The notes under the pieces: generated by a model
What the model was told of the DNA's origin: nothing
Database searches by the model: none
The model's input: the letters and a program-made list of their open reading frames with translations, nothing else
Assembly (NCBI GenBank): GCA_042408195.1
Contig: JBHOQL010000045.1
Location: 1-64,000 of the forward strand
Length of the DNA: 64,000 nucleotides
Source of the DNA: SpSt-600 sp042408195
GTDB lineage: Bacteria > Chloroflexota > Anaerolineae > SpSt-600
Reading direction: 5' to 3'
Part shown: positions 26,970 through 35,230 of the stretch, piece after piece
How positions within the stretch are numbered: the stretch's first letter is position 1
How the letters are laid out: every line of letters starts with the position of its first letter
Translations under genes and position numbers: made by a program

Positions 26970-29005
26970 CTACTCTTTTAGAAGTTAAAGGATTAGAAGT
27001 GCATTATTTCACTCCCAAGGTGGTCCTCCCTGCCCTGCGGGATGTTTCCTTCCGATTGGGCGAAGGCGAAGTGCTGGGCATTGTGGGGGAATCAGGATGC
27101 GGAAAATCCACCACTGCTTTAGCTATTATGGGCTTACTGCCACCAAATGGGCGGATCTTGGGAGGCCAAATTCGGTTCAAAGGGCAGGATTTGATCTGTA
27201 TGGAACCAGATAAATTGCGCCGTTTGCGTGGTGCTGAGATAGCTATGATTTTTCAGGATCCGATGTCCAGCCTGAACCCGGTGCTAACTATAGAGACTCA
27301 AATGTTAGATATACTGAGAGCCCATCCGGAAAAATGGACTGGAGAGAATCCTCAGGAGATAGTGGTGAATATGCTGCGGAGAGTCGGTATCCCAGACCCG
27401 GAGGCGCGCCTTAAGCTCTATCCTTTCCAGTTCTCCGGAGGTATGCGCCAGCGGATTATGATCGCCATGGCGCTGATGCTTCGCCCAGCTTTGCTCATAG
27501 CCGATGAGCCCACTTCATCCTTGGATGTAACGTTAGAAGCCCAGATACTTGATCTGATCCAAGAACTTAGGCAGGAATTCCAAACCAGTATCCTGTTCAT
27601 TTCCCACGACCTGGGGGTCATCGCACAAGTGTGCGACCGGGTAGCCGTCATGTATGCGGGGACTATAGTGGAGGAGGGGGATGTATTCTCCATTTTTGAT
27701 GCTCCGTTTCATCCTTACACGCAGGCTCTCCTTGCTTCTCATCCAGCGCGACATCGGCGGGGAGAAAGGCTTGCCACTATACCCGGCAGAGTACCAAATC
27801 TCGCCGCCTTGCCTCCAGGCTGTAAATTTGCCGAACGTTGTTCGTATGTAAAGCCTATTTGCCAACAACAGGAGCCGCGATGCATTGAGGTGGATGGAAG
27901 AGTTGTGCGTTGTCACCAGTTGGACTTCACGCGCAAAATCGGGACCTCAAAATCTTTTCTTGACTCCAAGCCTGAAAGTTTATCAAAAGGGGAAAATCTT
28001 CGCCGAGCTAACATTCCCCAGAGCGCAGAATGGGTGCTGGAGATAAAGGATTTATGCACTTATTTTCGCGCATCGGGAGGACTTCTCAGCCAATTCCTCC
28101 AGCGCAAGCCTAAAGAGGTCCGCGCTGTAGATGGGGTGTCGTTACGCATTGCCCGGGGCGAGATCTTCGGATTAGTTGGCGAATCCGGCTCTGGAAAAAC
28201 CACCCTGGGAAAAACTATATTGCGATTGTTATCCCCAACTGCGGGTCAGGTGTGGTTTGAGCAGCGTGATATCACCCGATTAGGGGCAAAGGAACTACGC
28301 CCACTCCGGAGGCGCATGCAGATAATCTTCCAGGACCCTATCTCCAGCCTCAGTCCCCGGTTAAGGATTTCAGAGCTTTTGATCGAGCCATTTATAGTTC
28401 ATGGCTTGCCAGTAGATCCTGAAAGCACAATATCAAAATTGCTGGAAATGGTCGGGCTTACAAATGAGCTCGCGACAAAATACCCCTATCAGCTTTCCGG
28501 AGGACAGGCAAGGAGAGTGGGTATTGCCAGGGCGCTGGCCCTTGAGCCTGTTTTCCTGGTCGCTGATGAACCTACATCAGGACTGGATGTCTCAGTAGCA
28601 GCCGGTATTCTTAACCTAATTAAAGACCTGCGTGATGAATTCGGGCTTACCTGCTTAATCATTACTCACAACCTCAACATAGTAGGCTTTCTATGCGACC
28701 GGGTAGGGGTGATGTATTTAGGAAAATTGGTGGAAATGGGGCCAACGGAGCGCATTCTTGAAGCACCACTCCACCCCTACACTGTAGCTCTGCTTTCAGC
28801 AGTAGCAGAGCCCGATCCCAGGTGCAGAAAAAGAAGGGAAGAACGTTTTCATATAAGGGGCGAAATCCCCAGTCCGTTGAACCCACCCTCAGGGTGCCGT
28901 TTTCACCCGCGGTGCCCATTAGCCATGAATATATGCTCAAACGAAGAACCTGCGTTCCGCGAAGTAGAGCCTGGTCACTGGGTAGCTTGTTCCCGCCTAA
29001 AGTGA
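26966..29005 (+). CDS. Fused peptide ABC transporter ATPase (DppD-DppF in one chain)
   Basis: 679 residues containing two complete nucleotide-binding domains normally encoded by dppD and dppF. Domain 1 (about 1-325) has Walker A GESGCGKST, signature FSGGMRQRI, Walker B LLIADEPTSSLD and the C-terminal oligopeptide/Fe-S-type cysteine tail (CKFAERCSYVKPIC). Domain 2 (about 350-679) has GESGSGKTT, LSGGQARRVG, FLVADEPTSGLD and a similar tail (CRFHPRCPLAMNIC). A short linker joins them. It powers uptake through the two permeases upstream. Confidence 0.93.
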   Translation: MTTLLEVKGLEVHYFTPKVVLPALRDVSFRLGEGEVLGIVGESGCGKSTTALAIMGLLPPNGRILGGQIRFKGQDLICMEPDKLRRLRGAEIAMIFQDPMSSLNPVLTIETQMLDILRAHPEKWTGENPQEIVVNMLRRVGIPDPEARLKLYPFQFSGGMRQRIMIAMALMLRPALLIADEPTSSLDVTLEAQILDLIQELRQEFQTSILFISHDLGVIAQVCDRVAVMYAGTIVEEGDVFSIFDAPFHPYTQALLASHPARHRRGERLATIPGRVPNLAALPPGCKFAERCSYVKPICQQQEPRCIEVDGRVVRCHQLDFTRKIGTSKSFLDSKPESLSKGENLRRANIPQSAEWVLEIKDLCTYFRASGGLLSQFLQRKPKEVRAVDGVSLRIARGEIFGLVGESGSGKTTLGKTILRLLSPTAGQVWFEQRDITRLGAKELRPLRRRMQIIFQDPISSLSPRLRISELLIEPFIVHGLPVDPESTISKLLEMVGLTNELATKYPYQLSGGQARRVGIARALALEPVFLVADEPTSGLDVSVAAGILNLIKDLRDEFGLTCLIITHNLNIVGFLCDRVGVMYLGKLVEMGPTERILEAPLHPYTVALLSAVAEPDPRCRKRREERFHIRGEIPSPLNPPSGCRFHPRCPLAMNICSNEEPAFREVEPGHWVACSRLK

Positions 29006-29043
29006 ACCCATAACATCGGGATTTTAAAGAGGAGGTTAAAATA

Positions 29044-30447
29044 ATGCTGCGCTTAAGGGTATTAGGCGAGGAAGGGGTAAAACGTGTGCACGAAGCAACC
29101 CTGCGCCTCCTTTCTGATGTGGGAGTTGTATTGACTCACCCATATGCAAGAGGGCTGCTGTTAGATCATGGAGCTCATACTTCAGGGGATCGTGTACTTA
29201 TTCCAGCCGACTTGGTGGAAAGTTGTTTGACTAGATGTCCACGCAAGGTTAAAATACAGGGCCGCGACCCGCAGAAGGCTATAGAATTAGGGGATGGCTC
29301 CTGGCATGCCCACAACGTTGGAGGAGTACCCAATATCTCCGATGGGGAAGCACGACGCCAGGCCAAGCGTAAAGATGTGGCTGAAGCAGCTCGCTTGCTG
29401 GATGCTTTGCCCAATGTTTCCAGCGTGACCCCTCTTTTCACTCCTCACGACGTCCCTGGAGTTTCAATGGCGTTGTGGATGTATTACGACACAGTAACCA
29501 ACACCACCAAGCCAATTCATGGCCCTGGAGTGCAAACGGCCAGTGAAGTTCGCGCTCTGGTGGAAATGGCTCGCATTGCTTGTCCAGACGGAACTTTAAC
29601 AGTCGGGGTATCCCCTCTTAGCCCCCTTTCTTTTCCAGATGACGTGGTAGAGGCTATAATTGAAGCGGCTCATTTGGATATACCATTGGGCCCGCTTCCT
29701 TGCCCGATTATGGGGGCCACTGCTCCCATGTCAATAGCGGGGGCACTGGTGCAACAGAACGCTGAAGTGTTAGCATCTATTGTCTTGGCGCAGCTGGTGC
29801 GTCCAGGTCTGCCGATAATCTATACCGGGCGGCTCAGTGTAATGAACCCGCGTACAGGCCTTTCCGTATGGGGAAATCCAGAGATCGGGTTAATCTCAGC
29901 TGCCACTGTGGAGATTGGCCATCACTATGGGCTTCCGGTTAACGTCTATGGGTTATGCACCAATGCTCATACCCCTGATATACAAAGTGGTTATGAGCGG
30001 GCCCTCAACGTCCTTGTCCCAATATTAGCTGGAGCAGATGAAATCTCTGGGGTTGGTGAGTTGGAGGGTGGAATAACAAGTTCCCTGGTCCAGATAATCA
30101 TAGACGATGAGATTTTATCCAGCATTAAGCGAATCCGGCGAGGGTTTGAAGTAAACGAGGAGACTCTGGCAGTGGATGTTATAGCCCGGGTAATGACTGG
30201 CTCTAGGAATTTCCTGGCAGAGATGCACACTGTCAAATACCTGCGACAGGGGGAAGTGTGGCTTCCACGCTTAGCTGTGCGAGAGAGTTGGCACGAATGG
30301 GAAAAAACAGGCCAGCGAGGAATTGTGGAAAGAGCTAAGGAAAAGGTAGCGGAGTTACTTGCTCGCCATGAGGTTCCCCCATTAGATGAGAAACAGGATG
30401 CTGCAATGAAAGAAGTAATCAAAGCGATGGAGCAAAAACAAGTTTAA
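29044..30447 (+). CDS. MttB-family (trimethylamine/betaine) corrinoid methyltransferase, non-pyrrolysine
   Basis: 467 residues of the MttB superfamily, with a strong GAGGAGG before the ATG. The N-terminal VHEATLRLLSDVGV and HAHNVGGVPNI segments, and the barrel around GATAPMSIAGALVQQNAEVLA, are family typical. No in-frame amber codon occurs, so it is not the pyrrolysine trimethylamine enzyme. Non-Pyl members (MtgB-like) demethylate glycine betaine and related quaternary amines and pass the methyl to a corrinoid protein. Such a protein is encoded 1.4 kb downstream. It closes the A+T-richer transporter block. Confidence 0.88.
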   Translation: MLRLRVLGEEGVKRVHEATLRLLSDVGVVLTHPYARGLLLDHGAHTSGDRVLIPADLVESCLTRCPRKVKIQGRDPQKAIELGDGSWHAHNVGGVPNISDGEARRQAKRKDVAEAARLLDALPNVSSVTPLFTPHDVPGVSMALWMYYDTVTNTTKPIHGPGVQTASEVRALVEMARIACPDGTLTVGVSPLSPLSFPDDVVEAIIEAAHLDIPLGPLPCPIMGATAPMSIAGALVQQNAEVLASIVLAQLVRPGLPIIYTGRLSVMNPRTGLSVWGNPEIGLISAATVEIGHHYGLPVNVYGLCTNAHTPDIQSGYERALNVLVPILAGADEISGVGELEGGITSSLVQIIIDDEILSSIKRIRRGFEVNEETLAVDVIARVMTGSRNFLAEMHTVKYLRQGEVWLPRLAVRESWHEWEKTGQRGIVERAKEKVAELLARHEVPPLDEKQDAAMKEVIKAMEQKQV

Positions 30448-30456
30448 GGAGGTGAA

Positions 30457-31902
30457 ATGAGCATCACTGTGGTGGGACTTGGGCCGGGTGATCCCAACCT
30501 CATCACGAGGGAAGTTTGGGAAATCTTGCAGAATGCCAAAGAGGTTTACCTGCGCACCGTAAAACATCCCACTGTAGCTTTTCTCCCCAAAGATCTTACG
30601 GTCCGTTCCTTTGACCATTTTTACGAGGAAAAAGAGACCTTTGACGAGGTCTACAGAGCTATAGCCGAAGAGGTTGTCAAACTCGGGGCAAGGCCAGAAG
30701 GAGTGATTTACGCTGTGCCCGGACATCCCTTAGTAGGAGAAACCACTACCCGGCTTATCCTGGAAATAGCTTCTGAGAGGGGCGTGGAAGTTACGATCAA
30801 GGACGGTGTAAGCTTTCTGGATTCCCTTTTCAGCCTCCTAAGGCTTGACCCCCTCGAGGGATTGCAAGTAGTGGATGCATCAGAGCTCGCCTCCCACCAC
30901 TATCCCAAGCTTGACCCCGACCGGCCCGCTGTGGTGGGCCAGCTCTACGACCGTTTCCTGGCTTCTCAGATTAAAGCTGCCCTGCTAGATGTATACCCCG
31001 AAGAGCATCCTGTCACTCTTGTCAGGGGGGCAGGCACTCCGACCCCAGTGATCCGCACTTTCCCTCTGCATGAACTCGACCGCCAGGAGGAAATTGATCA
31101 CCTTACATCTCTTTTCATCCCACCCCTCCCCGAGGAAAGCTCTTTCATCTCCCTCCAAGAGATCGTGGCTCACCTTCGCTCTCCAGAGGGGTGTCCGTGG
31201 GATCGCCAACAGACCCACAAGAGCATACGGCCTTTCCTCCTCGAGGAAACCTATGAGGTTTTAGAGGCGCTGGATGAGGAAAATCCTGCTAAACTCCGGG
31301 ATGAACTCGGGGACTTGCTGCTTCAGATCCTACTTCACGCCCAAATCGCTCTTGAAGAAGGAGAATTTCGCCCCACAGAAATCATCGTTAACCTCATCCG
31401 CAAGCTTAAGCGGCGCCACCCTCATGTCTTCGGCGAGGTTAAAGTGAAGGATGCTGAAGAAGTGGTGCATAGATGGGAGAAGATAAAGCGGGAGGAAAGA
31501 GGAGAAGAGCTTATCTCTCTGCTCGATGGGGTCCCCAGAGCCCTCTGCGCTCTGGCTCAGGCCCAAGCTTACCAGCGGAAGGCTGCTGAGGTAGGCTTTG
31601 ATTGGGAAAGTGCAGATGGGGTTTGGCAAAAGCTAGAGGAAGAACTGGCCGAACTCAAGGCTGCTCGCTCTCCGGAGGAAGTAGAGAAAGAAATCGGGGA
31701 TGTCCTTTTCACCGTGGTGAGCCTTGCCCGCTGGTTCAAAGTTGACGCCGAAAGTGCCCTGCGCATGGCCAATGCCCGCTTCGCCTCCCGTTTCAGATAC
31801 ATTGAAACGGAGGCCATAAAAAGGGGCGGAAAGCTTGAGGAGCTTGACCTGAAAGAGATGGACGCCCTTTGGGAGGAAGCCAAAAACCTTGAGGAGGAAT
31901 GA
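30457..31902 (+). CDS. mazG: Tetrapyrrole methylase-MazG fusion (nucleotide pyrophosphohydrolase, YabN-like)
   Basis: 481 residues. The first about 215 form a SAM-dependent tetrapyrrole-methylase-like domain (TVVGLGPGDPNLITREVWE), and the rest a full MazG with two helical NTP-pyrophosphatase units: CPWDRQQTHKS, EETYEVLEALDE, LRDELGDLLLQILLHA and a second EELAELKAA/EIGDVLFTVV. MazG removes aberrant nucleotides. AAGGAGGTGA precedes the ATG. Codon use here is again that of the chromosome. Confidence 0.93.
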   Translation: MSITVVGLGPGDPNLITREVWEILQNAKEVYLRTVKHPTVAFLPKDLTVRSFDHFYEEKETFDEVYRAIAEEVVKLGARPEGVIYAVPGHPLVGETTTRLILEIASERGVEVTIKDGVSFLDSLFSLLRLDPLEGLQVVDASELASHHYPKLDPDRPAVVGQLYDRFLASQIKAALLDVYPEEHPVTLVRGAGTPTPVIRTFPLHELDRQEEIDHLTSLFIPPLPEESSFISLQEIVAHLRSPEGCPWDRQQTHKSIRPFLLEETYEVLEALDEENPAKLRDELGDLLLQILLHAQIALEEGEFRPTEIIVNLIRKLKRRHPHVFGEVKVKDAEEVVHRWEKIKREERGEELISLLDGVPRALCALAQAQAYQRKAAEVGFDWESADGVWQKLEEELAELKAARSPEEVEKEIGDVLFTVVSLARWFKVDAESALRMANARFASRFRYIETEAIKRGGKLEELDLKEMDALWEEAKNLEEE

Positions 31903-32546
31903 CTATGGAGGCTCTGCTGGAAGAAATGATCGAAGCTCTCTACAATGGCGAGATTGACAGGGTAGCCGAACTAACCCGCAAAGCCCTGGATAAGGGCATT
32001 CCACCCGAGGAAATCCTCAACAAGGGCCTTATTGCCGGAATGGAGAAAGTGGGCAAAGATTTCCGCGATGGTATACTATTTGTGCCGGAAGTGCTGGTGG
32101 CAGCTTACGCCATGAAGACAGGGATGGAAATCCTACGGCCTCTTTTGGCAGAAACAGGGGTTTCGAGCCTAGGCACTTTCGTCATTGGCACCGTTAAGGG
32201 CGACCTCCACGATATCGGCAAGAACATGGTGGCCATGATGCTGGAAGGGGCAGGGTTCAGGGTAGTGGACCTCGGAGTTGATACCCCACCGGAAAAGTTC
32301 GTGGAGGCCGTGAAAGAGTACAAACCCCAGATCGTGGGGATGTCTGCCCTCCTGACTACCACTATGGTAGAAATGAAGAGGGTAATAGAGGCCCTGAAGG
32401 AAGCCGGTCTGCGGGACAGAGTCAAAGTTATGGTTGGAGGCGCTCCAGTAACTCAGGAATACGCCGATGAGATCGGAGCCGACGGCTACGCCCCGAATGC
32501 TTCTTTGGCCGTTGAAAAGGCAAAAGTTTTACTGGGGGTAAGCTGA
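31899..32546 (+). CDS. Corrinoid (methyltransferase cognate) protein
   Basis: 215 residues: an N-terminal helical cap domain (B12-binding 2 type, EILNKGLIAGMEKVG) and a Rossmann B12-binding domain with the DxHxxG motif DLHDIGKN, where H104 is the lower cobalt ligand. It carries a methyl group between a substrate methyltransferase such as the upstream MttB protein and the downstream pterin methyltransferase. Start overlaps mazG by 4 nt; the next gene follows by 2 nt. Confidence 0.93.
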   Translation: MTMEALLEEMIEALYNGEIDRVAELTRKALDKGIPPEEILNKGLIAGMEKVGKDFRDGILFVPEVLVAAYAMKTGMEILRPLLAETGVSSLGTFVIGTVKGDLHDIGKNMVAMMLEGAGFRVVDLGVDTPPEKFVEAVKEYKPQIVGMSALLTTTMVEMKRVIEALKEAGLRDRVKVMVGGAPVTQEYADEIGADGYAPNASLAVEKAKVLLGVS

Positions 32547-32548
32547 CC

Positions 32549-33421
32549 ATGGAAACGAAGCTCATGGGTATCGCTAAATCCGTCATCATATCCCCTGAAC
32601 GTCCCGTAGTCCTCATTGGAGAGAGGATCAATCCCACTGGGAAGAAACGGTTGACCGCTGCCTTGAAAGCCGGTGATATGGGCATCGTGCAGCAAGAGGC
32701 CATTGCACAGGTAAGAGCCGGAGCTGATGTGCTAGACGTAAACGTGGGAGCAGCTGGGGTTGATGAAGTTCAGCTGCTCCCCCAGGCCCTCAGAGCAGTC
32801 TTGGAAGTGGTGGATGTACCCCTTTGTATAGATTCTTCCAACCCTCGCGCTCTCAGTTCTGCTCTGGAAACGCTGCGGAAGATCGCGCCGGAGGCCAGGC
32901 CTATCCTCAATTCGGTGAACGGAGAGGAGCGCTCCCTTAACCGGGTTTTGCCCCTCGTTAAGGATTACGGTACGGCCGTTATCGCCCTGGCCATGGATGA
33001 GAAGGGAATACCTTCAACCCCGGAAGAGCGGCTTGCAGTGCTTGAAAGAATTTTTGAAAGGGCCCACGGCATGGGAATACCAACGGAGGACATCATCGCT
33101 GACCCCCTAGCTTTGACCGTGAGCTCCGACAGCAAAGCCGCCCTGGTGGCTTTTCAAACAATAAAACTTGTTAGGGAAAGGCTCGGATGCAACATAACCA
33201 TCGGGGCCAGCAACGTCTCCTTCGATCTGCCTGAGCGAGAGGTAATCAATGGAGCCTTTTTGGCCATAGCCATCGCTCTTGGAGTTAACTGCCCCATTGT
33301 GGATGTGGCCAAGGCTCGCCCCATTGTTCTGGCGACGGATCTCCTCCTCGGGCGCGACCCCTTTGCTATGCGTTACATAAAAGCCTACCGGGAGCGCGCC
33401 TCCGGAAGTACTAAGCCCTGA
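32549..33421 (+). CDS. Methyltetrahydrofolate:corrinoid methyltransferase (pterin-binding family)
   Basis: 290 residues of the MeTr/AcsE/MtgA type TIM barrel: LIGERINPTGKKRL, AGADVLDVNVGAAGVDE, VPLCIDSSNPRALSSAL, PILNSVNGE and ITIGASNVSFDLP. It exchanges a methyl group between the corrinoid protein and tetrahydrofolate. With the corrinoid protein this gives a route from methylated amines into the folate C1 pool or the Wood-Ljungdahl pathway. Direction in the cell cannot be told from sequence. Confidence 0.92.
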   Translation: METKLMGIAKSVIISPERPVVLIGERINPTGKKRLTAALKAGDMGIVQQEAIAQVRAGADVLDVNVGAAGVDEVQLLPQALRAVLEVVDVPLCIDSSNPRALSSALETLRKIAPEARPILNSVNGEERSLNRVLPLVKDYGTAVIALAMDEKGIPSTPEERLAVLERIFERAHGMGIPTEDIIADPLALTVSSDSKAALVAFQTIKLVRERLGCNITIGASNVSFDLPEREVINGAFLAIAIALGVNCPIVDVAKARPIVLATDLLLGRDPFAMRYIKAYRERASGSTKP

Positions 33422-33425
33422 GCTT

Positions 33426-33454
33426 TTGCGTCTTATGGGTTTTTGGGCTAAAAT
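33426..33454 (+). promoter_or_regulatory. Putative promoter of the DUF3842 gene
   Basis: TTGCGT (33426-33431), 17-nt spacer, TAAAAT (33449-33454); -10 matches 5 of 6 and -35 matches 3 of 6. It lies 26 nt before the ATG. Confidence 0.35.
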
Positions 33455-33480
33455 CCCTCAAAACCCGGAAGGTGGCAACC

Positions 33481-33930
33481 ATGAAGATAGCAGTTATAGA
33501 CGGACTTGGAGGAGGAATCGGGGCTGAAGTAGTGGCCCGACTGAGGCAGGAACTGCCCCTTGAGGTGGAGATAATCGCCTTGGGCACCAACGCCATCGCC
33601 ACCGACAAGATGATGAAGGCCAAAGCCAACCGAGGAGCCACGGGGGAAAACGCTATACGCATATCGATCCGGGAAGCCGATTTCATAATAGCCCCGCTGA
33701 GCATCCTCATCCCTCATTCCCTTATGGGGGAAGTGACTCCAGGAATAGCGGAGGCTGTGGCTTTGGCTCCAGGCCATAAACTGATCCTACCCATAGTTCA
33801 GCCGGGCCTTGAGATCCTCGGCCTTGAATGGAGGCCTTTATCCAAGCAGATCGGCGAGGCCGTGCAGATCATAAAGCGCAAAGCGGGACTCCTGCCCGAA
33901 GAGAGTAAGGAAATCGTAAGGGAATCGTAA
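33481..33930 (+). CDS. DUF3842 family protein
   Basis: 149 residues from ATG 33481; a GTG 3 codons earlier is possible, but its own GGAAGG overlaps it. The start MKIAVIDGLGGGIGAEVV forms a nucleotide-binding-like glycine loop, and IALGTNAIATDKMMKAKANRGATGENAI is the conserved core. The family is found in anaerobic Firmicutes and Chloroflexota and is uncharacterised. It may be cotranscribed with the corrinoid genes or use its own promoter. Confidence 0.78.
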   Translation: MKIAVIDGLGGGIGAEVVARLRQELPLEVEIIALGTNAIATDKMMKAKANRGATGENAIRISIREADFIIAPLSILIPHSLMGEVTPGIAEAVALAPGHKLILPIVQPGLEILGLEWRPLSKQIGEAVQIIKRKAGLLPEESKEIVRES

Positions 33931-34020
33931 GGATTGCGTAAAGCAAAAGGCTGCCTCTTTTTCTTAAAATAAAAGCGGGGTGTAGGGGGCAAGGCCAGCA
34001 ACCCGGATTCTCCTCCTTAG

Positions 34021-34060
34021 CACGAAGTCGGGGGCAAAAGCGCCCCCGACTTCGTGTTTT
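34021..34060 (+). terminator. Strong intrinsic terminator
   Basis: A perfect 15-bp stem (34021-34035 with 34042-34056), 6-nt loop and TTTT. The T-tract is only on the plus strand, so it ends the corrinoid/DUF3842 transcript. It lies in the gap before the convergent aminotransferase and may also block minus-strand read-through. Confidence 0.85.
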
Positions 34061-34069
34061 ACGGCCCTC

Positions 34070-35218
34070 TCAATCTCCCTCAAGCCCCACCAATGACTGC
34101 CCAGGCTCCACCATAATACCATTGCTGCGGAGGAATTCCTCAACAGCAAGGAGGAATTCTTTTATGAAGGGTTTGGTGGAGGCTTTGCCCATGTGCCCTA
34201 CTCGGAAGATCTTGCCTTCAAAAGGCCCGAGCCCACCAGCAATCAGGATGCCATGTTCTTTAGCCAGATAGTCTATCAATTTCTTGACGGGAAGCTCTTT
34301 CCGCATTTTGACAGCAGTAGCTACGGGTGAGGCTATGGGCTCTTCCACCAGCATTTCAAAGCCGATGGCTTTAAGCCCTTCCCTTATAGCCTTGGCCGCT
34401 TTCTTGTAACGCTCAAAGTGGGCCTCAAGGCCCTCAATCTTTAGAATGCGTTTCAGGCTTTCTCTAAGGGCTACGATGTTGTTGGTGGGGAGGGTTGTCG
34501 GATAGGGATGCCACTCGGCCCAATCCCTGGCATATTTCCTCCAGGTCTTGAGGCTCAGATACCAGCCGTGGCGGCTCTCGTTGTTATCCACGTACTCCCA
34601 GGCTTTCGGACTCACGGAGATGAAGGCTATTCCGGGAGGACACTCCAAGCATTTGTTGGCCACGGTTACGCACAGATCTATCCCCCACTCATCCACAGGT
34701 AAAGGCACTCCGCCCAGAGAAGAGATGGCATCTACTATCAGGAGCAACCCTTTCTCCCTGGTGACATCCGCTAGCTCCTTGAGGGGGTTCATAACGGTGG
34801 TAGAGGTTTCGTGGTGAACTACAGCCACCCCCTTGACCTCTGGATGCTCTTGCAAGATGCGCCTCAGTTCTTCGGGGTCAAGGGGTCGGCCCCAATCAGC
34901 TTTGAATTCAATAACTTCGAGGCCCCAGGATCTGGCTATTTCAGCCATCCTCCCACCGAAAAAGCCATTTACGCCCACTACTACCGCATCGCCTTGGGAG
35001 AAAGCGCTCCCAAAAGCCATGTCAATGGCACCGGATCCCGCTGCGGGGATTATAAAAAGGTCGTTTTTGGTCTGAAACAGTTCCTTGAGGAGGTTAAGGG
35101 TTTCGGTGTAAATTTCCATCCATTCAGGGCCATAGTGCCTCGGGGTAGGCTTGGCTAAGGCTAAGAGGATTTCTTCCTCTACTTCACAGGGACCAGGGAT
35201 GTAAAGCTTGTAGCGCAT
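34070..35218 (-). CDS. Class V aminotransferase (alanine/serine-glyoxylate type)
   Basis: 382 residues with AAGGAGGGAAAC before the ATG. The PLP fold is shown by PAAGSGAIDMA, VVHHETSTT, LLIVDAISSLGG (Asp for the pyridine nitrogen) and VANKCLECPPG with the PLP lysine near residue 190. Such enzymes transfer amino groups from alanine, serine or aspartate to glyoxylate or pyruvate. It is first in its minus-strand direction after a gap to the recombinase-like gene upstream; the two are 12 nt apart and probably cotranscribed. Confidence 0.9.
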   Translation of the reverse strand: MRYKLYIPGPCEVEEEILLALAKPTPRHYGPEWMEIYTETLNLLKELFQTKNDLFIIPAAGSGAIDMAFGSAFSQGDAVVVGVNGFFGGRMAEIARSWGLEVIEFKADWGRPLDPEELRRILQEHPEVKGVAVVHHETSTTVMNPLKELADVTREKGLLLIVDAISSLGGVPLPVDEWGIDLCVTVANKCLECPPGIAFISVSPKAWEYVDNNESRHGWYLSLKTWRKYARDWAEWHPYPTTLPTNNIVALRESLKRILKIEGLEAHFERYKKAAKAIREGLKAIGFEMLVEEPIASPVATAVKMRKELPVKKLIDYLAKEHGILIAGGLGPFEGKIFRVGHMGKASTKPFIKEFLLAVEEFLRSNGIMVEPGQSLVGLEGD

Positions 35219-35230
35219 GTTTCCCTCCTT

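Noticed and set aside
29044..30447. Pyrrolysine-containing MttB
   Set aside because: The gene is open over its full length with no in-frame TAG, so it belongs to the non-pyrrolysine group.
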